From assembly GCA_934444895.1 (NCBI GenBank), contig CAKSDA010000057.1:1-9468 (forward strand): a DNA stretch of 9,468 bases. Direction: 5' to 3'. Shown here in pieces: positions 1 to 5,995 of this stretch. The notes under the pieces are model-generated. The model saw only the letters and a list, made by a program, of their open reading frames with translations. It ran no database searches and had not been told where the DNA came from. The DNA comes from an uncultured Eubacteriales bacterium (GTDB lineage Bacteria > Bacillota > Clostridia > Oscillospirales > Acutalibacteraceae). Position numbers and translations under genes: made by a program. Each line of letters opens with the position of its first letter. Positions within the stretch are counted from its first letter, which is position 1.

Positions 1-36
1 ACGTTGAGGTCTTCCTCAAACTCTTTAGAGAGTTAG

Positions 37-210
37 GGCTTGACGAAACCGTTCGTATTTGTAACAGCCGTACATAAGGATGTTACCGAGAGGCTGAAAG
101 TCAGAGATCCCGTTTTATATACAGAGGTTAAAAAGGTTTTGGAAATTAACAAAAGGGAAAGACATATCAGAGGAGGTCTTGCTACCAGAAAAAAATACAA
201 GGGAATTTAA
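37..210 (+). pseudogene. spoIIID: SpoIIID sporulation regulator, C-terminal part; 5' part missing or frameshifted
   Basis: SpoIIID is a small mother-cell DNA-binding regulator of sporulation, normally about 80-95 residues, with a helix-turn-helix and a C-terminal basic helix. From about base 70 the frame reads VHKDVTERL, then EVKKVLEINK, then RHIRGGLATRKKYKGI and a TAA stop. This follows B. subtilis SpoIIID (as I recall its sequence) through the end of the recognition helix and the RHLRGGEATKLKYK tail. Upstream the match fails: this frame has a TAG at 34-36, and the expected segment with FGVSKST is absent. Frame 3 shows a possible ETVR (45-56), which in the family lies about 12 residues before VHKD, but only 13 bases separate the two here. 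I read this as a broken gene, either a deletion with frameshift or a junction with other DNA. An assembly error is also possible. Family assignment is firm; pseudogene status is an inference because the window starts here. Confidence 0.62.
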
Positions 211-270
211 AATGGAATTTTATTTTTAAAGTAAAACCTATTTATATATTAAATCATTTTTTAATAAAAA

Positions 271-307
271 TCGCCCTATATTTCATTTTATTTGAAATAT
301 AGGGCGA
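271..307 (-). terminator. Strong hairpin terminator, probably bidirectional
   Basis: A perfect 15-bp inverted repeat (271-285 with 293-307) encloses a 7-base loop. Read on the minus strand it is followed by TTTTTATTAAAAAA, a good U-tract, and it lies 15 bases past the stop of the small membrane-subunit gene, so it should end the oadB transcript. Read on the plus strand it is followed by AAAATTTTAATA and could also end spoIIID transcription. Confidence 0.85.
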
Positions 308-322
308 AAATTTTAATATATA

Positions 323-466
323 CTATTGTTTTTTATCTTTTGTGTCCTTGGTTAGAGAATTTAAAAGCACCATGGATACAATTATTATTGCGGTTACAAT
401 AAAAATTCCGAGTAACCCTTCAAGCATTACGGGAAGAGTTTTTAAAAATGCACCTACATTAAACAT
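323..466 (-). CDS. OadG-like small membrane subunit of a Na+-pumping decarboxylase (47 aa)
   Basis: The start is ATG at 464-466, preceded by TTAAGGAGGACGCT, an AGGAGG site at ideal spacing; the stop is TAG. The 47-residue product begins MFNVGAFLKT, has one hydrophobic span at about residues 17-36 (LLGIFIVTAIIIVSMVLL) and ends in a charged tail rich in Lys and Asp. Its size, single span and position 10 bases after the beta-subunit gene match the small gamma/OadG-related subunits that anchor and stabilise decarboxylase sodium pumps. It is much shorter than classical OadG (about 80 residues) and lacks a Pro/Ala linker and a His-rich zinc-binding tail, so it is probably only a membrane anchor. 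Function rests mainly on context; the gene itself is well supported by its ribosome binding site, position and following terminator. Confidence 0.8.
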   Translation of the reverse strand: MFNVGAFLKTLPVMLEGLLGIFIVTAIIIVSMVLLNSLTKDTKDKKQ

Positions 467-476
467 AGCGTCCTCC

Positions 477-1631
477 TTAAATCATTGCACTGACAAGGTT
501 AATTATAAGACCGCCGGCAATAACCGAAGCAATCTGTCCGGAAACATTAACACCTATTGTATGCATGAGCAAAAAGTTTTGATTGTCTTCTGCAAGACCC
601 ATTTTATGAACTACCCTTGCCGACATTGGGAATGCGGAAATACCGGCAGCACCTATCATTGGGTTGATTTTGTTCTTTAAGAACAAATTGAGGAATTTTG
701 CAAACATAACTCCGCCTACAGTATCAAAGATAAACGCTACAAGGCCCAGACCCAAAATTAAAAGGGTGTTTAAATTCAAAAACTGATCATATGTCATGCG
801 CGCGGCTATTGTAATACCCAGGAAAAGTGTAACAAGATTTGCAAGAACCTTTTGCGCGGTTTCCGAGAGGGAATCCAAAACGCCGCATTCGCGGATAAGA
901 TTTCCAAACATTAAAAATCCGATAAGTGCAAGACTTCTGGGAGCCACAATTCCTGTAATAACCGTAATTATTATAGGGAAAAGTATGCGGGTTGTTTTTG
1001 AAATGTTTTTCGCCTCATAAGGCATGCGTATAAGACGCTCTTTTTTAGTTGTTATAAGTTTTATTACAGGCGGCTGAACAATAGGCACAAGCGCCATATA
1101 TGAATATGCCGCAACTATTATTGCGCCCAGGTAATTTGAATTAAAGTAATTTGCCACAAAAATTGAAGTAGGGCCGTCGGCTGCTCCGATAATTGCAATT
1201 GACGCCGCATCTTTAAAATCAAATCCCAAAAGGGCAGCCATGCTGAAGGTAAAGAATATTCCGAATTGAGCTGCAGCTCCGAAAAGCATTAGCTTAGGAT
1301 TGGAAAGCAGCGGACCGAAATCAATCATCGCTCCGATTCCCACAAACAAAAGCAGCGGAAAAAGCTCGTTCGAAATACCTGAATTAAAAAGCAGGTCAAT
1401 AACGCCGTGTTCGGTCTTTCCGTTGTATATCTGGTCTATAGCCCCTGAAAACGGAAGATTTACAAGTATTGCTCCAAAGCCTATTGGAAGCAACAAAGAC
1501 GGTTCCATATCTTTTTTAATGGCCAGGTATATAAGAACTCCGCCGACAATCCACATTATAATTTGTTGCCAGTGAAATCCATCTACCGCACTGCCGAAAA
1601 GAGTGGAAAAAAGTGATGACAGAAAATCCAA
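477..1631 (-). CDS. oadB: Sodium ion-translocating decarboxylase, beta subunit (OadB/GcdB/MmdB family)
   Basis: This is the integral membrane subunit that decarboxylates carboxybiotin and couples it to Na+ export in oxaloacetate, methylmalonyl-CoA or glutaconyl-CoA decarboxylases. The 384 residues are the usual beta-subunit length and form many hydrophobic spans. Family signatures are present: IIGAADGPTSIF at 147-158, whose Asp152 corresponds to the essential Asp of the Klebsiella protein; MIGAAGISAFPMSARV at 325-340; and a late GVNVSGQIAS at 360-369 with conserved polar Asn and Ser. The start is TTG at 1629-1631, with AGGAGAG just upstream and an in-frame TAA directly before it, so nothing further upstream is possible. 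It has its own promoter and is followed 10 bases later by the small subunit gene. No carboxyltransferase or biotin carrier is in the window, so the substrate cannot be assigned; the symbol oadB names only the family. Confidence 0.93.
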   Translation of the reverse strand: MDFLSSLFSTLFGSAVDGFHWQQIIMWIVGGVLIYLAIKKDMEPSLLLPIGFGAILVNLPFSGAIDQIYNGKTEHGVIDLLFNSGISNELFPLLLFVGIGAMIDFGPLLSNPKLMLFGAAAQFGIFFTFSMAALLGFDFKDAASIAIIGAADGPTSIFVANYFNSNYLGAIIVAAYSYMALVPIVQPPVIKLITTKKERLIRMPYEAKNISKTTRILFPIIITVITGIVAPRSLALIGFLMFGNLIRECGVLDSLSETAQKVLANLVTLFLGITIAARMTYDQFLNLNTLLILGLGLVAFIFDTVGGVMFAKFLNLFLKNKINPMIGAAGISAFPMSARVVHKMGLAEDNQNFLLMHTIGVNVSGQIASVIAGGLIINLVSAMI

Positions 1632-1648
1632 TTATATCTCTCCTCTAT

Positions 1649-1664
1649 ATGGTAATATTACCAT
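1649..1664. promoter_or_regulatory. 16-bp perfect palindrome, candidate operator at the oadB promoter
   Basis: ATGGTAATATTACCAT is a perfect palindrome. It overlaps the last two bases of the oadB -10 box and covers the predicted transcription start, the classical place for a repressor operator. The TGGT...ACCA half-sites resemble operators of FadR-type GntR regulators, which often control organic-acid genes; that link is an inference and no such regulator is in the window. Confidence 0.5.
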
Positions 1665-1691
1665 TATATATGAAAAGTGCTTTAATTGCAA
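1663..1691 (-). promoter_or_regulatory. Sigma-A type promoter for oadB and its small subunit
   Basis: On the minus strand TTGCAA (1686-1691) is separated by 17 bases from a perfect TATAAT (1663-1668). Predicted start is near 1656, about 25 bases before the TTG start. The -35 box lies at the 3' end of iscU, so the sodium-pump unit can be transcribed independently of the Fe-S genes upstream. Confidence 0.7.
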
Positions 1692-2113
1692 CTGTCACAA
1701 TGCTCACAATTCGAGCAGGATTTTCCTAAAATCGGTTCAGGGTCAACCCCTTGCTTTGTATAGTAATCCCAAAGAGCGGCTTTAATTGCCTGTTCCGCAA
1801 GAACCGAGCAATGTATTTTGTGTGCCGGAAGACCTCCCAATGCCTCAACAACCGCTTTGTTGGAAAGGCCGACAGCTTCTTCAACGGTGTGACCTTTAAT
1901 CATTTCGGTTGCTATTGAGCTGGTAGCTATAGCCGAAGCGCAACCATAGGTTTTGAATTTTACATCGGTAATGATTCCGTCTTTTATTTTTAAATACATC
2001 TTCATTATATCGCCGCATTTTGCGTTTCCGACTTCACCGATACCGTCGGCGTCCGGAATTTCTCCGACATTTCTGGGATGTGTAAAGTGTTCCATAACCT
2101 GTTCAGTATACAT
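1682..2113 (-). CDS. iscU: Iron-sulfur cluster scaffold protein IscU/NifU-like, with extra Cys-rich tail
   Basis: This 143-residue scaffold receives sulfur from a cysteine desulfurase and iron to assemble Fe-S clusters in the cytosol. The N-terminal PRNVGEI motif and the three ligand cysteines of the U-type fold are all present: Cys33 in NAKCGD with Asp35, Cys58 in TYGCASAIA, and Cys102 preceded by His101 in KIHCSVLAE. The last 11 residues hold four more cysteines (133, 136, 139, 142) in a CX2CX2CX2C arrangement, which is not part of the core fold. There is no NifU ferredoxin or Nfu domain. The gene starts 2 bases after the iscS stop, with an AAAGGAT site inside the end of iscS, so the two are probably translationally coupled partners. 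The symbol follows domain content; many Clostridia annotate this protein as NifU. Confidence 0.93.
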   Translation of the reverse strand: MYTEQVMEHFTHPRNVGEIPDADGIGEVGNAKCGDIMKMYLKIKDGIITDVKFKTYGCASAIATSSIATEMIKGHTVEEAVGLSNKAVVEALGGLPAHKIHCSVLAEQAIKAALWDYYTKQGVDPEPILGKSCSNCEHCDSCN

Positions 2114-2115
2114 AA

Positions 2116-3315
2116 TTAATCATCCTTTCTTTCTTTTTCAGATTGTTTAATCCTGTCCCAAAGAGGGGACATGTCTCTGAGTCTTTTAATAATCGGCTCT
2201 AAAACCGAAATTATATATTTGGCGTCTTCCATGGTGTTAACATCGCTGAAACTGAGCCGCAGCGATCCGTGGGCAATTTCGTGCGGAAGGCCCAAGCTTA
2301 AAAGAACATGGCTGGGATCGAGCGATCCGGAAGTGCATGCCGAACCGGATGAGGCGCATATTCCTTTTTGATCAAGCATCAAAAGGAGAGATTCACCCTC
2401 AACCCCTTCAAAGCAAAGACTTGCATTGCCGGGCAGTCTTTTAACCCTGTCTCCGTTTACACGGCTGCGCTCAATTTTAAGAGCATTGTCAATAACATAG
2501 TCGCGTATTTCCTTAAGGCGAGCGTTACGCTCATCCATGGTTTTTACGGCAGTTTCAAGGGCAAAACCCATACCGACTATTCCGGCAGTGTTTTCTGTGC
2601 CGGCTCTGCGTCCTTTCTCCTGAGCACCGCCGTCAATAAGATTCGGAAGAACTATTCCTTTACGGCAATAAAGCGCTCCGACGCCCTTCGGACCGTGAAA
2701 TTTGTGCGACGAAATAGAAAGAAGATCAATGTTCTGATCCTTAACATTTATTTTAACATTGCCTGCTGCCTGAACTGCGTCGGTATGGAAAATAATGTTA
2801 TGCTTATGGCATATTTCGCCTATTTCTTTAATCGGTTGAATTGTGCCGATTTCATTATTGGCATACATTATGGTTACAAGAGCGGTATCTTCTCTTATTG
2901 CGGATTCAAGCTCGTCTGTTCGAACAATTCCGTTTTCGTGAACCGGAAGAAGGGTTACTTCGAATCCCATCTTTTCAAGACGGTTCAAACTGTGTAATAT
3001 GGCGTGATGTTCAAAAGCCGAGGAAATGATATGTTTTTTGCCTTTTTTCGCCATAATGGCAGCAACGCCTTTAAGCGCCCAGTTATCCGATTCGCTTCCG
3101 CCGGCGGTAAAGTAAATCTCTCCGGCTTCTGCTCCCAGGGCGTTTGCAATTTGTTCTCTTGCGTGCTCAACGGCTGTTTTTGCGCGCGATCCTAAATCAT
3201 AAAGACTGGACGCATTGCCGTATTCGGTTGTGAGATACGGCATCATAGCCTCCAAAACCGGCTTGGAAATAGCGGTTGTAGCAGCATTATCAGCATAAAT
3301 TAACCTATCCATCAT
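2116..3315 (-). CDS. iscS: Cysteine desulfurase IscS/NifS, partner of the adjacent IscU
   Basis: This PLP enzyme converts cysteine to alanine and carries the released sulfur as a persulfide on its active-site Cys. With the start chosen here it has 399 residues. It shows the N-terminal YADNAATT motif, the EHH motif with His103, HTDAVQAAG (177-185), the PLP lysine Lys205 in SSHKFHGPKG, RRAGTEN (236-242) and the catalytic Cys327 in SSGSACTSGS, as in class I desulfurases. The open frame continues 15 codons upstream to an ATG at 3358-3360. I reject that start because a good promoter (-10 at 3349-3354) would put it upstream of the transcript start, because it has no ribosome binding site, and because homologues begin near MDRLIYAD. 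GGAAG precedes the tandem ATGs at 3313-3315 and 3310-3312; either could be used. The C-terminus carries a charged extension after about residue 380. Confidence 0.92.
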   Translation of the reverse strand: MMDRLIYADNAATTAISKPVLEAMMPYLTTEYGNASSLYDLGSRAKTAVEHAREQIANALGAEAGEIYFTAGGSESDNWALKGVAAIMAKKGKKHIISSAFEHHAILHSLNRLEKMGFEVTLLPVHENGIVRTDELESAIREDTALVTIMYANNEIGTIQPIKEIGEICHKHNIIFHTDAVQAAGNVKINVKDQNIDLLSISSHKFHGPKGVGALYCRKGIVLPNLIDGGAQEKGRRAGTENTAGIVGMGFALETAVKTMDERNARLKEIRDYVIDNALKIERSRVNGDRVKRLPGNASLCFEGVEGESLLLMLDQKGICASSGSACTSGSLDPSHVLLSLGLPHEIAHGSLRLSFSDVNTMEDAKYIISVLEPIIKRLRDMSPLWDRIKQSEKERKDD

Positions 3316-3348
3316 AAAAAACTTCCATTCATTTTTTATTTCATTCTT

Positions 3349-3377
3349 ATTGTATACCATTTTAGTATAGTTTTCAA
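3349..3377 (-). promoter_or_regulatory. Promoter of iscS-iscU, with a dyad in the spacer
   Basis: On the minus strand TTGAAA (3372-3377) and TACAAT (3349-3354) are 17 bases apart, a near-consensus sigma-A promoter with a start near 3342. The spacer carries a TATAC-N7-GTATA dyad (3353-3357 and 3365-3369), overlapping the -10 box by two bases. Such a position would suit a repressor such as an Rrf2/IscR-type protein, but no regulator can be named from the sequence. Confidence 0.65.
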
Positions 3378-3533
3378 TAGATTTTATAATTTTTATAAAA
3401 AATTTAAATTTTTTTTACTTTTGAAGCGGGAAACGCAGAAATATCGGTACATTAAGAGTGATAGGTTGTTTTATAAGCCGTTTCAACTTGATTGTTCTGC
3501 ACGGACCGGCACAATAATATATGAAAAAGGAAC

Positions 3534-3561
3534 TTGCAAAATAATATAAACAGAGTATAAT
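3534..3561 (+). promoter_or_regulatory. Promoter of the His-rich COG0523 GTPase gene
   Basis: TTGCAA (3534-3539), a 16-base spacer and a perfect TATAAT (3556-3561) lie 34 bases before the ATG. The divergent iscS promoter is about 160 bases away. The bases between (3378-3533) show no gene and no clear Zur-type inverted repeat. Confidence 0.65.
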
Positions 3562-3595
3562 TAATAAAGATCATTTAATATGAAAGTGTGATATT

Positions 3596-4711
3596 ATGAC
3601 GAAAATTGACATTTTTTCAGGATTTTTGGGAGCAGGTAAAACAACCCTTATAAAAAAACTTATAGGATCTGCTTATAAGGGTCAGAAAATTGTGCTTATT
3701 GAAAATGAATTTGGAGAAATAGGAATAGACGGAGGATTTTTAAACGATTCCGGAATAGAAATAACCGAGATGAATTCAGGTTGCATTTGTTGCAGCCTTG
3801 TTGGCGATTTCGGAAAAGCTCTGAATGAAGTGCTCGAAAAATTTGCTCCGGATCGTATTATTATTGAACCTTCAGGGGTTGGAAAGTTAAGTGATGTTGT
3901 AAGAGCCGTAAGCTCGGTTCTCGGCAATGAAGTTGTGCTTAACAGTACAACGACTGTTGTAGACGCAACAAAGTGCAAAGTATATATGAAAAATTTCGGA
4001 GAATTTTTCAATAATCAGGTGGAAAGCGCCGGCTGCGTTGTTTTAAGCAGAACCGATGTTGCGGACGAAAAAAAGGTTTCCGAGGCTATAGAACTTATAA
4101 AAAGTAAAAATCCTAATGCAAATATTATAGCCACACCGCTTGAGCAGCTCGACGGAGCGGACATTTTAAAATCAATGGAAAATAGGGACAGTATGGCATC
4201 TATTATTGAGGAACTAAACAAAGAAGAGGATGTATGTCCTGAATGCGGTCATCACCACCATCATCATGGTGAATGTGAACACGACCATGACCACCACGAC
4301 CACGATCACCATGAGCATGATCACCATGAGCATGACCACCACGAACATGAATGTCATGACCACCATGAACATGAATGTCATGACCACCATGACCACGATC
4401 ATGAACATCACGACCATGATCACCACCACCATCATGCCGATGAGGTGTTTACAAGTTGGGGACTTGAAACTGCAAAATCATTTGAAAAAGAGGAAATTGC
4501 CTCGGCGCTTAATGCTTTTGAAAATCCTGCGGAATATGGTACAATACTTCGCGCAAAGGGATATGTTAAGTCCGAAAACGGATGGATATATTTTGATTAT
4601 GTTCCGGGTCAGGTGGATTTAAGAGACGGATCGCCTGCAGTTATAGGAAGAATATGCGTAATAGGCACGGGCATAAACGAAGAAAAGCTTGAAAAACTTT
4701 TTAAAAAATAA
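3596..4711 (+). CDS. COG0523 (CobW/P47K) GTPase metallochaperone with long His-rich metal-binding tract
   Basis: COG0523 proteins are GTPases that allocate or insert metals, notably zinc, cobalt or nickel, in the cytosol. The 371-residue product has, in order: Walker A GFLGAGKTT (9-17); ENEFGEIGID (36-45); the diagnostic CxCC metal motif at Cys63, Cys65 and Cys66 (GCICCSL); the Walker B-like region DRIIIEPSGVG (86-96); SRTD (151-154) in the place of the NKxD guanine-recognition motif; a CPEC pair (214-217); a His-rich tract at about 219-280; and the C-terminal CobW_C domain, including EYGTILRAKGYV and WIYFDYVPG. About 37 of the 62 residues in the tract are His, the rest mostly Asp, Glu and a few Cys. 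The start has a good promoter but only a weak ribosome binding site. The metal is not provable from sequence; zinc is the likeliest, and nickel or cobalt are alternatives. The next gene is a diverged relative. Confidence 0.92.
   Translation: MTKIDIFSGFLGAGKTTLIKKLIGSAYKGQKIVLIENEFGEIGIDGGFLNDSGIEITEMNSGCICCSLVGDFGKALNEVLEKFAPDRIIIEPSGVGKLSDVVRAVSSVLGNEVVLNSTTTVVDATKCKVYMKNFGEFFNNQVESAGCVVLSRTDVADEKKVSEAIELIKSKNPNANIIATPLEQLDGADILKSMENRDSMASIIEELNKEEDVCPECGHHHHHHGECEHDHDHHDHDHHEHDHHEHDHHEHECHDHHEHECHDHHDHDHEHHDHDHHHHHADEVFTSWGLETAKSFEKEEIASALNAFENPAEYGTILRAKGYVKSENGWIYFDYVPGQVDLRDGSPAVIGRICVIGTGINEEKLEKLFKK
4250..4435 (+). repeat. In-frame low-complexity repeat encoding the His/Asp/Glu tract
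   Basis: The DNA consists of short degenerate repeats built on CAT/CAC codons with GAC/GAT and GAA/GAG. A longer unit containing CATGAATGTCATGACCACCA recurs twice in tandem around 4347-4390. It encodes a metal-buffering segment with repeated HDHHEHDHHE and HECHDHHE patterns. Repeats of this kind readily change length by slippage, so tract length may vary between strains. Confidence 0.85.
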
Positions 4712-4728
4712 TAAAGCCTGTTTATAAT
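4700..4728 (+). promoter_or_regulatory. Possible internal promoter for the second GTPase gene
   Basis: A perfect TATAAT (4723-4728) lies 17 bases after TTTAAA (4700-4705), a weak -35 match at the end of the upstream gene. It could add separate expression of the second GTPase. The 58-base gap between the genes is equally compatible with plain read-through. Confidence 0.35.
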
Positions 4729-4769
4729 TAAAGGTTATATAGTTGTATTAGTATAAGAAGGTGTTTTTT

Positions 4770-5711
4770 ATGGATATACCGGTTTATCTTTTTACCGGTT
4801 TTTTGGAGGCCGGCAAGACAAAATTTATACAGGAAACAATGGAGGATCCAAGGTTTGATACCGGTGAAAAAACACTCATTTTGCAGTGTGAAGAAGGACT
4901 TTATGAATATGATACAAGCAAATTTTGCAGCGGTAAGGTTTATATTGAAATAATTGATGATGAAGAAGAACTGAACGAACAAAATTTAAAGGCCCTTTTA
5001 AAAAAACATTCAGCTCGCAGGGTGCTTATTGAATATAATGGTATGTGGATGCTTAAAACTTTGTTTGAAGCATTACCTGAAAATTGGGTCATAGCACAGG
5101 AATTTATGTTTGCCGAAACAAAAACATTTTTGAATTTCAACCGAAATATGAGAGGTCTGGTAACCGACAAACTCACCGGTTGCGAATTGGTTGTATTTAA
5201 CAGATATGATAAGAGTGTGCCGCAAGAGGAACTTCATAAAATTGTGCGGGCGGTAAATACTCGGGCGGATATTGCATATGAATATCCAAACGGAAGTGTT
5301 GAGTATGATGAAATAGAAGATCCGCTTCCTTTTGACAAACAGGCCGATTTAATAGAAGTTGAAGATAAGGACTATGCCTATTTTTATCGCGATCTTTCAG
5401 AAAATCTTGAGGATTACAATGGAAAATCAGTAAAATTTAAAGCTATTTGCGCTAAAAATGGGGAACTGAAAGAAAACGAAATTGTTGTAGGGCGAAGCAT
5501 TATGACATGCTGCGTAGAGGATATAACCTTTGCCGGATTTATAATGGAAGGCGAAAATTTAAAAGAACTGAAAAACAAAGACTGGATTATCCTTACCGCA
5601 ACAATAAAATTGGAGTATAATACTCTTTACGGAAGAAGAGGACCGGTGCTTTACAAAAAAAGCGCTGAAATTGTGCCGCCTCCTGAAAATGAGGTTGCTA
5701 CCTTTTATTAA
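4770..5711 (+). CDS. Diverged CobW-like GTPase fused to a YcgQ/DUF1980-like C-terminal domain
   Basis: With the ATG at 4770 the product has 313 residues. AAGAAGGTG ends 8 bases before this ATG, while the GTG at 4761 is part of that site and is rejected. The N-terminus PVYLFTGFLEAGKT carries Walker A at 10-17, IEYNGMW (87-93) stands where COG0523 proteins have IEPSG, and FNRYD (143-147) where they have NKxD. The CxCC motif and the His tract are missing. From about residue 200 the sequence no longer resembles CobW_C. It reads YFYRDLSEN, GKSVKFKAICAK, VGRSIMTCC (240-248), GFIMEGEN, DWIILTATIK and ends in a Pro-rich segment. To my reading this matches the C-terminal domain of YcgQ-type proteins (DUF1980/TIGR03943), which act with YcgR-type permeases and carry a similar MTCC motif. 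No permease gene lies nearby. The role is unknown; metal handling together with the preceding GTPase is an inference. Gene certain, fusion fairly likely. Confidence 0.8.
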   Translation: MDIPVYLFTGFLEAGKTKFIQETMEDPRFDTGEKTLILQCEEGLYEYDTSKFCSGKVYIEIIDDEEELNEQNLKALLKKHSARRVLIEYNGMWMLKTLFEALPENWVIAQEFMFAETKTFLNFNRNMRGLVTDKLTGCELVVFNRYDKSVPQEELHKIVRAVNTRADIAYEYPNGSVEYDEIEDPLPFDKQADLIEVEDKDYAYFYRDLSENLEDYNGKSVKFKAICAKNGELKENEIVVGRSIMTCCVEDITFAGFIMEGENLKELKNKDWIILTATIKLEYNTLYGRRGPVLYKKSAEIVPPPENEVATFY

Positions 5712-5750
5712 AAAGCACAATATGTTATAGCGAATCATAATGAAATTTTT

Positions 5751-5788
5751 GCTGCATTTGTTTTTTGTTTTGCAGCTTTTCTCTGTTT
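5751..5788 (+). terminator. Possible terminator after the GTPase pair
   Basis: GCTGCA (5751-5756) pairs with TGCAGC (5771-5776) around a T-rich 14-base loop and is followed by TTTTCTCTGTTT. The stem is only 6 bp, so this is a weak candidate. It lies 40 bases past the GTPase stop on the correct strand. Confidence 0.35.
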
Positions 5789-5820
5789 CATGCTGCATTT
5801 TCTATGTCTGCAAAATAAAA

Positions 5821-5854
5821 GGGCAAACAGGTTTGGATTTATCACTGTTTGCCT
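5821..5854 (-). terminator. Candidate terminator in the convergent gap, best on the minus strand
   Basis: A 9-bp stem, GGCAAACAG (5822-5830) with CTGTTTGCC (5845-5853), has a 14-base loop. On the minus strand it is followed by CTTTTATTTT, a fair U-tract; on the plus strand the following TTGTGTT is poorer. Confidence 0.5.
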
Positions 5855-5925
5855 TGTGTTAGGCTCTTAATAGGAAAATTGCCTTTTATAGGGCAGTTGT
5901 CCATACTGATTGCAACACTTTACTA

Positions 5926-5962
5926 ACAAGCCTCCAAAAGTTTTAAACTTTTGGAGGCTTGT
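5926..5962. terminator. Long perfect hairpin between convergent genes, probable bidirectional terminator
   Basis: A 15-bp perfect stem (5926-5940 with 5948-5962) closes a short loop that can itself pair in part. It lies 33 bases after the ppa stop and between ppa and the convergent GTPase gene. Flanks are A/T-rich but without an uninterrupted T-run. The rest of the 5712-5995 gap holds the two other hairpins listed and no gene that I can support. Confidence 0.6.
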
Positions 5963-5995
5963 AAATTTAAATATTTTAGAATATAGTTAAAAATA

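Noticed and set aside
342..680. Plus-strand open frame of 112 codons at the left end
   Set aside because: It lies antisense to the OadG-like gene and the end of oadB, which both have strong homology or ribosome binding sites; its own sequence resembles no known family.
2368..2997. Plus-strand open frame of 209 codons
   Set aside because: It is entirely antisense to iscS, whose motifs are intact, and its translation looks like a shadow of the reverse strand.
3316..3360. N-terminal extension of iscS from the ATG at 3358-3360
   Set aside because: It overlaps a good -35/-10 promoter, lacks a ribosome binding site and is absent from the family consensus.
3378..3533. Zur-type operator upstream of the COG0523 gene
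   Set aside because: I could not find a convincing long inverted repeat of the Firmicute Zur type here, only A/T-rich sequence.
4250..4435. Possible CRISPR-like or intergenic tandem repeat
   Set aside because: The repeats are short, in frame, without unique spacers, and encode the metal-binding tract.
4230..4622. Plus-strand frame rich in Thr/Met over the His tract, and the matching antisense Met/Val frame
   Set aside because: Both are frame-shifted readings of the low-complexity CAT/CAC repeat inside the GTPase gene.
4761..4769. GTG start for the second GTPase
   Set aside because: The GTG forms part of the AAGAAGGTG ribosome binding site that serves the ATG at 4770.
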